A DNA stretch of 64,000 nt from CAZTAO01 sp964611645 (GTDB taxonomy: Bacteria > Armatimonadota > UBA5829). Below are positions 32,998 through 41,332 of the stretch, piece by piece. How positions within the stretch are numbered: the first letter of the stretch is position 1; every line of letters starts with the position of its first letter. A program made the position numbers and the translations under genes. Below the pieces are notes generated by a model, which was not told the DNA's origin, did not search any database, and was given only the letters and a program-made list of their open reading frames with translations. The stretch spans positions 45,668 through 109,667 of the forward strand of contig CAZTAO010000012.1 of the NCBI GenBank assembly GCA_964611645.1. The letters run 5' to 3'.

Positions 32998-34551
32998 CTA
33001 CTTCGCGAAATCGGTTGCTCTCGTCTCGCGGATCACCGTGACCTTTATCTGGCCCGGATACTCCATCTCGGCCTCGATCCGCCTTGCTGCGTCGTGCGCC
33101 AGCTTCACTGCCGCGTCGTCGCTGATGTCGTGCGGCTTCACCATCACCCGGATCTCGCGCCCAGCCTGCACGGCGTAGGTCTTCTCAACTCCGGCAAAGG
33201 AGTCCGCGATCTCTTCCAGCTTCTGGAGCCGCTTGACGTAGGTCTCCAGGGTCTCACGCCGTGCGCCCGGCCTTGCCGCGCTTATGGCGTCCGCTGCAAC
33301 CACCAGCACCGCTTCCACTGAATGCGGCTCGATGTCGTGGTGATGAGCGCCTGCCGCGTGAACAACCTCAGGCGGCTCATGGTACTTCTTGAGCATGTCC
33401 ATAGAGATGATCGCGTGCGGCTTCTCTATTTCAAAGTCCACTGCCTTGCCCAGGTCGTGCAGCAAAGCCGCCCGCTTGGCAAGAGGAACATTGACCTCCA
33501 ACTCAGCGGCGATCACACCTGCCAGGTGCGCAACCTCTATGCTGTGCTGAAGCACGTTCTGCCCGTAACTGGTCCTGTAGCGGAGCCTGCCCAGCAGTTT
33601 CATAAGCTCGGGGTCAAGCCCGGTAACACCGGTCTCGAAGACCGCCTGCTCGGCGGCTTCCTTCATAATGACCTCGACATCCGCCTCAGCCCTTGCTATG
33701 GTCTCTTCTATTCGGCCCGGATGGATACGGCCATCGTTGATGAGAGTGCTGAGGGCAAGTCTCGCGATCTCTCGCCGCACGGGGTCGAAACCGGAGATAA
33801 CAACCGCCTCGGGGGTGTCGTCGATAATCAGGTCGCAGCCGGTAAGGGTCTCGAACGCTCTGATGTTGCGGCCCTCTCTACCAATGATGCGGCCTTTCAT
33901 ATCGTCGCCAGGCAGCGGAACTACAGAAACGGTGGTCTCCATCACCTGGTCAACAGAGCATTTCTGCACTGCCATGGTGATGATATCTCTGGCGATGCGT
34001 TCGGAGTCTTCCTTGGCCTGCTCCTCGGACTGCCGGATCATCTTCGCCGATTCCCGCTCCAGCTCTCTCTCAAGCTGCTTGAGCAGGAACTCTTTGGCTT
34101 CCTCGTTGGACATTCGAGCTACTCTTTCAAGCTCTTCCTTCTGCTGCACCACCAGCGCACTTGCTTCGTCTAGCTTTACCTGCGCCGTGCCTTCCATCTC
34201 CTCGATGGTCTTTTCTTTCCTGTCCAGGTTGTCGATTCTCCTGTCCAGGCTCTCTTCTTTCTGGGTCAGTCTTCGCTCGAGCCTCTGGATCTCTGCTTTC
34301 TTCTCTTTGTTGTCTCGTTCGATCTCCGCCCGGATCCGGAAAGCTTCTTCCTTAGCTTCAAGAAGCACTTCCTTCCTCTTGGCCTCGGTCTCCCTCTTGA
34401 GTTCGTCTTCGCGTTCCTGAATCTCTTTCTGAGATGCCCCGATCTTCTCCAGGGCGGGCTTCACGCGGTTCTTGACCAGCGTGGATGTGACAACAAATCC
34501 CGCGACAACTGCCACAATCACGCCGATAATAGCTGCTACGGCGTATTCCAT
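32998..34551 (-). CDS. rny: Ribonuclease Y
   Basis: A 517-residue membrane-anchored endoribonuclease that starts mRNA decay. One N-terminal helix (MEYAVAAIIGVIVAVVAGFVV) anchors it. A long charged coiled coil runs from about residue 30 to 200. A KH RNA-binding domain follows (GRIIGREGRNIRAFE) and then the HD phosphohydrolase domain with metal ligands in LLHDLGKAVD and AGAHHHDIEPHS. Length and order are normal for Rny. The ATG at 34551 is 9 nt after GAGG and preferred over 34557 and a GTG at 34566. The ribosome site lies in the 3' arm of a hairpin. It is the last gene of the cinA-thpR-recA-recX-rny cluster. Confidence 0.96.
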   Translation of the reverse strand: MEYAVAAIIGVIVAVVAGFVVTSTLVKNRVKPALEKIGASQKEIQEREDELKRETEAKRKEVLLEAKEEAFRIRAEIERDNKEKKAEIQRLERRLTQKEESLDRRIDNLDRKEKTIEEMEGTAQVKLDEASALVVQQKEELERVARMSNEEAKEFLLKQLERELERESAKMIRQSEEQAKEDSERIARDIITMAVQKCSVDQVMETTVSVVPLPGDDMKGRIIGREGRNIRAFETLTGCDLIIDDTPEAVVISGFDPVRREIARLALSTLINDGRIHPGRIEETIARAEADVEVIMKEAAEQAVFETGVTGLDPELMKLLGRLRYRTSYGQNVLQHSIEVAHLAGVIAAELEVNVPLAKRAALLHDLGKAVDFEIEKPHAIISMDMLKKYHEPPEVVHAAGAHHHDIEPHSVEAVLVVAADAISAARPGARRETLETYVKRLQKLEEIADSFAGVEKTYAVQAGREIRVMVKPHDISDDAAVKLAHDAARRIEAEMEYPGQIKVTVIRETRATDFAK

Positions 34552-34560
34552 ATACATAAT

Positions 34561-34590
34561 CCTCACTTCCAGTGTTTTTTGGAGGTGAGG
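34561..34590 (-). promoter_or_regulatory. Hairpin covering the rny ribosome-binding site
   Basis: Arms 34561-34571 and 34580-34590 pair at 10 of 11 positions. On the minus strand the 3' arm contains the GTGAGG used as the rny ribosome site, so folding would lower translation initiation. Confidence 0.5.
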
Positions 34591-34638
34591 CAGAGCGAAT
34601 AGTCCTTGTCAGGGCAGCCATCACAAAATCGGTTTGCC

Positions 34639-34702
34639 CGTCATGCTGAACTTGGTTCAGCATCCACAGCTTCTGGACCCTGAATCAGGTTCAGGGTGAC
34701 GT
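34639..34702. repeat. Composite dispersed repeat, copy 1
   Basis: Two short hairpins in a row (CTGAACTTGGTTCAG and CCTGAATCAGGTTCAGG), bounded by CGTCA and TGACG. It lies in the recX-rny spacer. The element at 36433-36502 is the same composite in the opposite orientation. Confidence 0.85.
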
Positions 34703-34765
34703 GGTCACCGCGTAGCAACTGCTGCCGATGTTGTTAGAACTCTCTTCTCATGCCACGCCTGCGCT

Positions 34766-35389
34766 CTAATCTTGAGAGCACAGGTCACCAATAACTCGAC
34801 TTACAATTCCCCAGCCAAACCCTCTTCTCTGGAGGTATCCGGCCACTTTCTTTCTTGCATCGATTCCGATGCCGAGCCTGCCGATCTTCGGCTCTGCCAG
34901 TTTCCTGGCCAGCTCGTACTCCTGTAGGTCATCCACCTGGGCAACTGCCTGCCCAGCGACCTCCCGGTCAACTCCTCTACGCCGGAGTTCCCATTTCAAC
35001 CGCGACTTCCCCATCGGCTTGTTGGCCGTTCGGGACCTGACCCACGCATCGCTGAAGGTAACATCGTTCAGCATTTCCAGCCGCGCTAGTCTCTCAATCG
35101 CACCGGACACCACTTCCTCTCCAAAACCCTCTTTGGAGAGCCTAGTCCGGATTTCCCCTGTTGAGCGACTCCTGTAACTTATCAGGCTCAACGCTCTCTC
35201 AAACGCTCTTCGGGCGCCGTCGGGACTGCACAGGTTTGCTGCATCCTCCTCAGACAGCTCCTGGCCGACGCTCCACCCCATAGCGGACACCGCGTCCGCG
35301 TTACATCCCACGGCGTACTTGCCGTCAATATATACCGACACCCTGTCGGCTCGTCTCTTCTGCCTGTTTATGGCAGTTATGCGGCCCAT
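34766..35389 (-). CDS. recX: RecX regulator of RecA
   Basis: A 207-residue protein that binds along RecA filaments and modulates recombination. The RecX pattern of three tandem three-helix repeats is seen: ALSLISYRSRSTGEIRTRLSKEGF, FSDAWVRSRTANKPMGKSRLKWELRRRGV, and KKVAGYLQRRGFGWGIVSRVI. An N-terminal extension of about 70 residues with a beta-strand segment (RVSVYIDGKYAVG) precedes them, as in long RecX forms. Its ATG at 35389 overlaps the recA stop by one base (TGATG), so it is coupled to recA. Confidence 0.93.
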   Translation of the reverse strand: MGRITAINRQKRRADRVSVYIDGKYAVGCNADAVSAMGWSVGQELSEEDAANLCSPDGARRAFERALSLISYRSRSTGEIRTRLSKEGFGEEVVSGAIERLARLEMLNDVTFSDAWVRSRTANKPMGKSRLKWELRRRGVDREVAGQAVAQVDDLQEYELARKLAEPKIGRLGIGIDARKKVAGYLQRRGFGWGIVSRVIGDLCSQD

Positions 35390-36372
35390 CAGGCCTCTTC
35401 GCACTTCGCGCGTATCAGAACCTCAAGTTCCGTGAGTAGTTCCGGATTGTCCTCGAGGGTCTTGCGCGCGTTTTCCCGACCCTGGCCGAGCCTCTGCTCG
35501 CCGTAATTGAACCAGGTGCCGGTTTTGGTAATAAACCCCATATCCGTGGCAAGGTCCAGGATATCGCCGACCTTGGATATACCCTTGCCGAAAATAATCT
35601 CGAACTCGGCGTTCTTGAAAGGCGGCCCGACCTTGTTCTTGGCCACTTTCACCTTGACCCTGTTCCCAATCGCCTCGCCGCCGACCTTTATTGTCTCCAT
35701 CCTGCGAACTTCCAACCGGACACTCGCCCAGAACTTCAGCGCGCGACCGCCAGGGGTGGTCTCAGGGTTGCCGAACATAACGCCGATCTTCTCGCGGATC
35801 TGGTTGATGAAGATAGCCGCCGTGTTGGACTTAGACAACGACCCGCCGACCTTGCGCAGCGCCTGCGACATCAGCCTGGCCTGCAGGCCCATGTGCGAGT
35901 CGCCCATGTCGCCTTCGATCTCGGCCTTGGGGACCAGCGCCGCCACCGAGTCGAGCACCACCACGTCGATGGCGCCGCTCCGAATGAGGGCGTCCATTAT
36001 CTCTAACGCTTCCTCACCGGTATCCGGTTGGGAAACCAGGAGTGCATCTATATCTACTCCCAGATTCGCCGCGTACGTCGCGTCCACGGAATGCTCCGCG
36101 TCCACAAATGCAGCTATACCGCCGGCCTTCTGAGCCTCGGCGATAATGTGGTAGGCCAGGGTCGTCTTACCCGAGGACTCCTGACCGTAGATCTCAATTA
36201 TCCTGCCACGTGGTATGCCGCCAACCCCCAGCGCGATATCCAGCGACAACGAACCCGTGGATATTACCGACACATCCATCTTGGGCTTCTCACCCAACCT
36301 GATCACCGAACCCCGGCCAAACTGCTTATCTATCTGGGCCAGAGCCATATCGAGGGCTTTGGTCTTATCCAT
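35389..36372 (-). CDS. recA: Recombinase RecA
   Basis: A 327-residue recombinase that forms the ssDNA filament for repair and SOS induction. Walker A is GQESSGKTT near residues 63-71, Walker B is VVVLDSVAAL, and the L1/L2 DNA-binding loops lie around MGLQARLMSQALR and FINQIREKIGVMFGNPETTPGG. The Walker A starts GQ rather than the usual GP. The C-terminus is short, lacking most of the acidic tail, so the protein is a little shorter than the 350 residues of E. coli. No SOS box can be recognised upstream. The 120-bp spacer before it holds a composite dispersed repeat. Confidence 0.97.
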   Translation of the reverse strand: MDKTKALDMALAQIDKQFGRGSVIRLGEKPKMDVSVISTGSLSLDIALGVGGIPRGRIIEIYGQESSGKTTLAYHIIAEAQKAGGIAAFVDAEHSVDATYAANLGVDIDALLVSQPDTGEEALEIMDALIRSGAIDVVVLDSVAALVPKAEIEGDMGDSHMGLQARLMSQALRKVGGSLSKSNTAAIFINQIREKIGVMFGNPETTPGGRALKFWASVRLEVRRMETIKVGGEAIGNRVKVKVAKNKVGPPFKNAEFEIIFGKGISKVGDILDLATDMGFITKTGTWFNYGEQRLGQGRENARKTLEDNPELLTELEVLIRAKCEEA

Positions 36373-36432
36373 TAGCGCGCACCCCTTGGCTATGATTTAT
36401 CGCTCAACGAGCGTCCCGTCTCACGTCTCTCG

Positions 36433-36502
36433 CGTCACCCTGAACTTGTTTCAGGGTCTCCTCTTGATCCAGAACAGATGCTGAAACAAGTTCAGCATGA
36501 CG
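36433..36502. repeat. Composite dispersed repeat, copy 2 (inverted)
   Basis: The reverse complement of this segment follows the same order as the copy at 34639-34702: CGTCATGCTGAAC, CAGCATC, a spacer with TTCTGGA, then GACCCTGAA and CAGGGTGACG. The pair flanks recX-recA in opposite orientations. Confidence 0.85.
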
Positions 36503-37070
36503 TTTCTCCCAGTGGCAACGAGTGCAGGACCGTATAGACCGGCCCGGCGCTGGTGAGTTCGCTCGCCATCACCGCCACTTCGCCGACCCGCGCTACTCCC
36601 AATTTGTCGGCGCTTGTCTTGTCAATCGCTTCGGCCAAACACGCCGGAGCGCCGCGTTCCCTTGCCCTGCAAATAGCGATATGCGGGACGAAACGCTTTT
36701 CATCGCCCTTGAACCCGGCTTGCGCCAGGGCCTCTTCCACCCTTTTCGCAAGCTCTGTAAGCTGGTCCGCGCCATCGGAGACTCCCGCCCACACGGTTCT
36801 GGCTCTGCGAATGTTCGGAAACACCCCCAGCCCGGAGACAGTCATCTCAAACGGCTCTATACCTGCCGCGGCATCTTTGACTGCAGCGGCCACCTGTGCC
36901 ATACCCTCTTCGGGAACATCTCCCAGGAACTGGAGCGTGATGTGGAAGCAGTCGGGCTTGACCCAACGCATATCGGGGGCGAGCTTCCTCAACTCGGCCT
37001 GGACCCGGGCGATTTCTCGCCTGAGGTCCTCGTCGAGAAGGACAGCCACGAAGGTGCGGATGACTTTCAT
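36492..37070 (-). CDS. thpR: RNA 2',3'-cyclic phosphodiesterase (2'-5' ligase family)
   Basis: A 192-residue 2H phosphoesterase. The first HxTx motif is intact in CFHITLQFLGDVP. The second reads PHIAICRAR, so the expected Thr is Ala, which may lower activity. The rest of the fold is typical (RTFVAVLLDEDLRREI, FPNIRRARTVWAGV). The ATG at 37070 overlaps the cinA stop by one base (TGATG), so both are co-translated. Its last codons overlap the edge of a dispersed repeat (36433-36502). Confidence 0.88.
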   Translation of the reverse strand: MKVIRTFVAVLLDEDLRREIARVQAELRKLAPDMRWVKPDCFHITLQFLGDVPEEGMAQVAAAVKDAAAGIEPFEMTVSGLGVFPNIRRARTVWAGVSDGADQLTELAKRVEEALAQAGFKGDEKRFVPHIAICRARERGAPACLAEAIDKTSADKLGVARVGEVAVMASELTSAGPVYTVLHSLPLGETSC

Positions 37071-38317
37071 CAGGTTCGGGTTAGCAGCGCCAGTCTGATC
37101 ATATTCAAGGCGACCTGGGTTGCGCGTTGTTTCACATCTTCCCTGCCGCCCGGGAACTGGTTCCTTGTTGTCTGGGTGTGTCCATCGATGCAAAGGGACA
37201 TATATACCAATCCAACAGGCTTGGTCGGAGTTCCGCCTGTTGGCCCGGCTATTCCGGTAATGCCAACCGAGACATCGCTCCCCGACACCCGCCTGACTCC
37301 CTCGGCCATCGACGCGGCCACCTCTTCGCTGACCGCTCCGCGCTCTGCTATCATATCTTCCGGCACGCCCAGCAGCTTCGATTTAGACTGATTGCTATAG
37401 CTCACAATGCCCATCTCCAGGACATCGGAGCTTCCCGGCACATTCGTGATTCTGTTGGCTAACAGCCCGCCCGTGCAGCTCTCCGCGACCGACAAAGTCA
37501 GTCCTTTCTCCCGGAGAAGCCCCACTACCACGTCTTCCAGTCTCTGCTTGTCTCTCCCGTAAACGCTTTCGCCCAGAATCGACACCAGCCTGGCATCGGT
37601 TTCATCCAGCATGGCATCAGCTTCAGGCCCACTGCCTGCCTTCGCGGTGATCCGCAGATGCACTTCCCACGAACCGGCCAGCGGAGCGACAGTAGGGTTG
37701 TCGGAAGACAACAAGCTCCTAACTTTATCTTCTACACTCGATTCGCCAACTCCTGCAATTCGTAAAACTCGGCTTCTGATAATTGATACGCATTCGCCGA
37801 GCCGCTGCCGCAGGAGCGGCAACACCTGTTCGTCAACCATCGGGTTGAACTCTCGCGGCGGCCCCGGCATCGATATTACCAGTTTGCCTTGACCCGCCTC
37901 AAACAAAGCCCCGGGGGCCGTGCCGTTGGGGTTGGGGACTTTCGCCCCTCGCTTCGGAAGCATCGCTTGCTTAAGGTTTGTTGCAGGCATTTCGATCCCT
38001 CGGGTCTTGAAAAACGCCCGCAGATCAGCCGCCGATTCCTCGTCCAAAACCAACTCATCGCCCAGGACTTTCGCCACTGTCTCCTTGGTAAGATCGTCCT
38101 GGGTTGGGCCAAGCCCACCGATAGTAAAGACCACATCCGAGCGGCTGAGCGCAAGCTCAAGCGCGCTCACGAGGCGGGCTTCGTTATCTCCCACGGTAGA
38201 CCGGAAATGGAGGTCAATCCCAAGCTCGGGAAGTCTCGAAGACAGGTACGCCGCGTTGGTGTCGGTAATCTGACCCAACAGCAGTTCAGTGCCCACGGAG
38301 ATAATCTCGGCTCGCAT
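37070..38317 (-). CDS. cinA: CinA: nicotinamide-nucleotide amidase / ADP-ribose pyrophosphatase
   Basis: A 415-residue two-domain protein. The N-terminal half is the COG1058 / MoCF-like domain (MRAEIISVGTELLLGQITDTNA, FTIGGLGPTQDDLT), linked to ADP-ribose pyrophosphatase activity. The C-terminal half is the PncC amidase domain, with the catalytic Ser in LSVAESCTGGLLANRIT and the Lys/Tyr region in GITGIAGPTGG. It recycles deamidated NMN and is often encoded beside recA. The ATG at 38317 follows AAGGAG at 9 nt; the frame extends further upstream without support. Confidence 0.95.
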   Translation of the reverse strand: MRAEIISVGTELLLGQITDTNAAYLSSRLPELGIDLHFRSTVGDNEARLVSALELALSRSDVVFTIGGLGPTQDDLTKETVAKVLGDELVLDEESAADLRAFFKTRGIEMPATNLKQAMLPKRGAKVPNPNGTAPGALFEAGQGKLVISMPGPPREFNPMVDEQVLPLLRQRLGECVSIIRSRVLRIAGVGESSVEDKVRSLLSSDNPTVAPLAGSWEVHLRITAKAGSGPEADAMLDETDARLVSILGESVYGRDKQRLEDVVVGLLREKGLTLSVAESCTGGLLANRITNVPGSSDVLEMGIVSYSNQSKSKLLGVPEDMIAERGAVSEEVAASMAEGVRRVSGSDVSVGITGIAGPTGGTPTKPVGLVYMSLCIDGHTQTTRNQFPGGREDVKQRATQVALNMIRLALLTRT

Positions 38318-38620
38318 TAGCTTCCACTCCTTCCTTATTAAATTGTAGCGCAGAGAGTCACATTTTCGCAAACGAGAGCGCTGGGGCACGCCAGTTCTAT
38401 GTTCTGAGTTCAGAGTTCCGGGTTGGGGCTACGGAAGGCAGCACAATGTCATTCCGAGCTTGCGAGGAATCTGCTTTTCAAACCCACGGAGCAACGGTTG
38501 ATTCCTCAGTCGCAAGCTCTTTCCGAATGACACATCCGTCTTGTGTCCTTCCGAGGAAGTGGTCGTCTGGCTCGTTTGACCCCCTTTCGCATCGGGTAAG
38601 TTACTACCAGAGGTGGCGAT
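38318..38620. other. Spacer between cinA and PRC-barrel gene with dispersed repeat
   Basis: 303 bp divergent spacer. Its centre (38447-38532) is an inverted repeat of the form TGTCATTCCGAGC(T) ... AGCTCTTTCCGAATGACA with GAGGAATC and GATTCCTC inner words. A TTGACC at 38576 might be a -35 for the rightward gene but no convincing -10 lies at 17 nt. Confidence 0.65.
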
Positions 38621-39427
38621 ATGTATCATAGTGCAAAAAGCATAACCGGGTCCAAAGTCAGCGCAAGCGATGGCGAAGTCGGCAAGGTATACGACCTGTA
38701 CTTCGACGGGAAGTCGTGGGAGATTCGATATCTAGCGGTGGACACAGGCCAGTGGCTTGAAGGGCAGTGCGTCTGGGGTTCGCCAATGTCGATCCAGCAG
38801 GTGGATTGGGACAATCGGGTGATCCAGGTCAATTTCACCAGGGAGCACATCCAAAGCAGTCCGGACGTTGATACGGTCAAGCCCGAGGAACTGCGAAAGC
38901 TGGAGGATCTTCGCAAGAATGCCTCATGGCCTGCATTCCGGGTCTTTCCCATGTCTTCAGGCTACTCCGGCGTCGGGTACCCGTTCAACTCACCGGGCGC
39001 AGCGGTTCTCGGAGTTGTGCCGGGCCGTATAGACGGCGAGCCTGGGACGCTGGCAACGGAGCCTCCAGAGGAGGTCCCGGAGCCTACGATCGAAGACACC
39101 CCGCTGCGAAGCGCGATTCAGGTCGAAAGCTACAAGATATCCGCTGAGGACGGGCAAATAGGGCGCGTTCAGGACTTCCTGATAGACGACAAGACCTGGA
39201 CCATAGGCTACGTGGTGGTGAACACGGGGAGTTGGCTGCCGGGCAAGCAGGTATTGGTGCCGGTGGATTTCGTCACTGAGGCAAACTGGCAGCAGTCGCT
39301 CGTAGGCCTTTGTGTCTCCCGAGACCAGGTCAAGAGCAGCCCTGCGTATGATGACTCGGTCCCGCTGACCCGCGAATACGAATCGAAACTCTACGAACAC
39401 TACGGACTGCCCAAGCGTTGGGAATGA
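38621..39427 (+). CDS. Protein with two PRC-barrel domains
   Basis: A 268-residue soluble protein with two PRC-barrel domains (residues about 5-75 and 165-235). Each contains the typical opening, ITGSKVSASDGEVGKVYDLYFD and VESYKISAEDGQIGRVQDFLID, and the closing GQWLEGQ / GSWLPGKQVLVP. A proline-rich linker joins them. The domain is a small beta-barrel used for protein or RNA contacts in RimM and photosynthetic reaction centres; in stand-alone stress proteins its role is unclear. A good ribosome site (AGAGGTGG) precedes the ATG. Confidence 0.88.
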   Translation: MYHSAKSITGSKVSASDGEVGKVYDLYFDGKSWEIRYLAVDTGQWLEGQCVWGSPMSIQQVDWDNRVIQVNFTREHIQSSPDVDTVKPEELRKLEDLRKNASWPAFRVFPMSSGYSGVGYPFNSPGAAVLGVVPGRIDGEPGTLATEPPEEVPEPTIEDTPLRSAIQVESYKISAEDGQIGRVQDFLIDDKTWTIGYVVVNTGSWLPGKQVLVPVDFVTEANWQQSLVGLCVSRDQVKSSPAYDDSVPLTREYESKLYEHYGLPKRWE

Positions 39428-39458
39428 GTTGGTTGAGGGTTGCGATGATTCCCCAGGT

Positions 39459-39592
39459 GTTTCGGGATTTGAGGAGCGACCACGAGCCTACGAATAGGAG
39501 AATCGGCCTCAACGGCTCCGGAAATCCCGAAACATTATGCCACATACGAGAGATAAGTTTCGGGACTTCCGCTGCGGCTCAAGTCCCGAAAC
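39459..39592. repeat. Two dispersed palindromes in tandem
   Basis: Copy 1 (39459-39533) has 12-nt GTTTCGGGATTT arms around a 51-nt interior, longer than in other copies. Copy 2 (39557-39592) has GTTTCGGGACTT arms, with compensating changes in both arms (CTT/AAG), so the pairing is preserved. Both lie in the spacer between the PRC-barrel and eRF1-like genes. Confidence 0.9.
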
Positions 39593-39630
39593 ACCGGACA
39601 CCGGACCTCAGTACTAATAAGGAGATACCG

Positions 39631-40023
39631 ATGAAGAAGAATGTGGGTTTGTGGATCGACCACAGGAATGCTCTGATTGTGATTCCCAACGGCGAATCGG
39701 ACGAGATAAAGAAGATACTGTCCAACGTGGAGAAGCGCGGCTGGTTCTCCGGCCCGGCCGCCCAGGACCGCACCGCAGACGACATCCGCGACCGGGGAAT
39801 AGCTAGCGACCTCGGCAAGTACTATGACCAGGTGATATGCGCGGTTCGCGAGTTCGATTCCATCCTCATCACAGGCCCCGGCGAAGCCAAGAGAGAACTC
39901 CAGAAGAAGCTGGAGAAAGAAGGCCTGGGCAAGCGAATAGTAGCCGTTGAAACAGCCGACAAAATGACCGACCGTCAATTCGTAGCCAAAGTGCGGCAGA
40001 GGTTTGTGAAGGTGGCGGTCTGA
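39631..40023 (+). CDS. Small eRF1/Pelota-like domain protein
   Basis: A 130-residue cytosolic protein. It starts GLWIDHRNALIVIPN and contains ADDIRDRG, LGKYYDQVICAVREFDSILITGPGEAKRELQKKLE and, at the end, VAVETADKMTDRQFVAKVRQRF. The WIDH strand, the GPGEAK loop and the ETADKMTDRQ segment recur in a family of small bacterial proteins related to the eRF1 / Pelota central domain, sometimes called translational machinery proteins. I infer a ribosome- or RNA-linked role, unproven. AAGGAG stands 6 nt before the ATG. Confidence 0.7.
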   Translation: MKKNVGLWIDHRNALIVIPNGESDEIKKILSNVEKRGWFSGPAAQDRTADDIRDRGIASDLGKYYDQVICAVREFDSILITGPGEAKRELQKKLEKEGLGKRIVAVETADKMTDRQFVAKVRQRFVKVAV

Positions 40024-40458
40024 CCTCGTACAAGCAAGGGGGCGCGTTTCACTAATAGAGATGCCCAAATTTGACGTGCCTGGTTAGCACTGATACCGGG
40101 CGGCGGGCCGACAATCTCAGATACCCGCGCTTTGGTTGAGGATAACGCGCCCCAATTGAATTCTACCACCATTTCCCCGGCAGTCAAGGCCTTGGCGGAA
40201 AAAATGTGGGGGTTATTTTTACATGGATGTACAGGATGAACAGGACATGGAGATCGGATCGGTGTAGCTTCGCCCTCCCGACTTCCGCGTCATCCGCCGG
40301 AATCCGCGTGATTCGCGATTCAACCCGATCTCCATCTGTGCCATCTGCGGTTAACTCCGTTCTCCTTCGACCTCTCAGACATTGCGTAAAACACCTACTG
40401 TGTCCTATCCTGTAGACAAATCCGCGGGTTGCGGGCGTCTATATATGTGTGAACGGAT
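40024..40458. other. Repeat-rich intergenic region
   Basis: 435 bp with no credible gene. It holds several words I recognise as dispersed repeats in this window or in related genomes: ACATGGATGTACAGGATGAA (near 40220), a 51-mer at 40272-40322 that recurs at 42785-42835, and CCATCTGTGCCATCTGCGG near 40330-40350. The 51-mer pair brackets the sigma-factor operon. Confidence 0.8.
40272..40322. repeat. 51-bp direct repeat, copy 1
   Basis: This segment matches 42785-42835 with four mismatches in 51 positions, in the same orientation. It begins GCCCTCCCGACTTCCGCG and ends GCGATTCA. It lies just before the sigma-factor operon. Confidence 0.9.
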
Positions 40459-41016
40459 ATGACACAGGACAGCGCTGAGTTGAGACCTTGGGCGGTGAGA
40501 GCCGCTGGGGAACGGGAAGATGCTTCCGACAGGGAGTTTCTGGAAGCGATGTATGACCACTTCTCGCGGCCTTTGTATCGTTACGCCCGCGCCATTCTGG
40601 ACTCCGACGACGATGCCGAGGATGCAATCAGCGCCATGTTCGCGAGGCTGGCCCGGGATATGGGCGGGGCGAGGCGGGCAGACGACCTTCGCGCCTACCT
40701 CTTTCGATCAGCCCGCCACGCAGCCTACGACATTCTCCGGGCCAAGCGCAGAAGGGTCCAATTGGAGCAGGCGTCTGTTGATAACTGCGAGGCAGCATCT
40801 TCAATGGACCCGGAAACCGATTCCCTGCGCACCCAACTTCTGGCCCTGCCGATGGAGCAGCGGGAAGTGGTGGTATTGAAGGTCTTCGAGCAGATGACCT
40901 TTGGCGAAATAGCGGAACTGCTGGGCAAACCAGCCAACACAGTCGCCAGCCGATACCGTTACGCTATGGACAAGCTCAGGCGAGAGCTTACCGACCAAGG
41001 ACAAAGCAATGGATGA
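40459..41016 (+). CDS. ECF-type RNA polymerase sigma factor
   Basis: A 185-residue group 4 sigma factor. Region 2 reads YRYARAILDSDDDAEDAISAMFARLARD, including the AEDA-type core contact; region 4 reads LALPMEQREVVVLKVFEQMTFGEIAELLGKPANTVASRYRYAMDKLRREL, with its helix-turn-helix. It binds RNA polymerase to start a dedicated set of promoters. The next gene, a short membrane protein, overlaps its end by 8 nt, which fits an anti-sigma partner. The signal is unknown. Confidence 0.9.
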   Translation: MTQDSAELRPWAVRAAGEREDASDREFLEAMYDHFSRPLYRYARAILDSDDDAEDAISAMFARLARDMGGARRADDLRAYLFRSARHAAYDILRAKRRRVQLEQASVDNCEAASSMDPETDSLRTQLLALPMEQREVVVLKVFEQMTFGEIAELLGKPANTVASRYRYAMDKLRRELTDQGQSNG

Positions 41017-41332
41017 CCAAACGCTGGAAAAGAAACTGAAAGCCGCCTGGGACCCCACCCCACCCGACGGAATGCGGGAACGGGTGCTGGCCAAGGCGAT
41101 GAATGAACTGCCAACGCCCGCAAGACCTCGAGTCTTCACCTGGCGGGTCGCGCTATCGATGGCGGCGGTGGTGGTGGTGATCGGCTGCAACCTGCTGGAC
41201 AACCACTGGATGGGCGGAGCCAACCTGCCACCCGCCAACAGCCATATCTATCAAGCCTTGAGATCGAGGACTGAACTTGCTCGGGCGCTGGGTGATATCA
41301 GCGGCGAGGTTCCGGGAGGGCATTACCGATGA
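41009..41332 (+). CDS. Small membrane protein, putative anti-sigma factor
   Basis: A 107-residue protein with an acidic and basic cytosolic N-terminus (MDDQTLEKKLKAAWDPTPPDGMRERVLAKAMNELP), one membrane helix (VALSMAAVVVVIGCNLL) and a short outer tail. Overlap with the sigma gene and one with the next gene (ATGA) suggest an operon in which it holds the sigma factor at the membrane. The HxxxCxxC zinc motif of ZAS-type anti-sigmas is absent, so the assignment rests on position, topology and size. Confidence 0.6.
   Translation: MDDQTLEKKLKAAWDPTPPDGMRERVLAKAMNELPTPARPRVFTWRVALSMAAVVVVIGCNLLDNHWMGGANLPPANSHIYQALRSRTELARALGDISGEVPGGHYR

Noticed and set aside
36373..36491. SOS box before recA
   Set aside because: No GAAC-N4-GTTC or similar palindrome found; the spacer is filled by the composite repeat.
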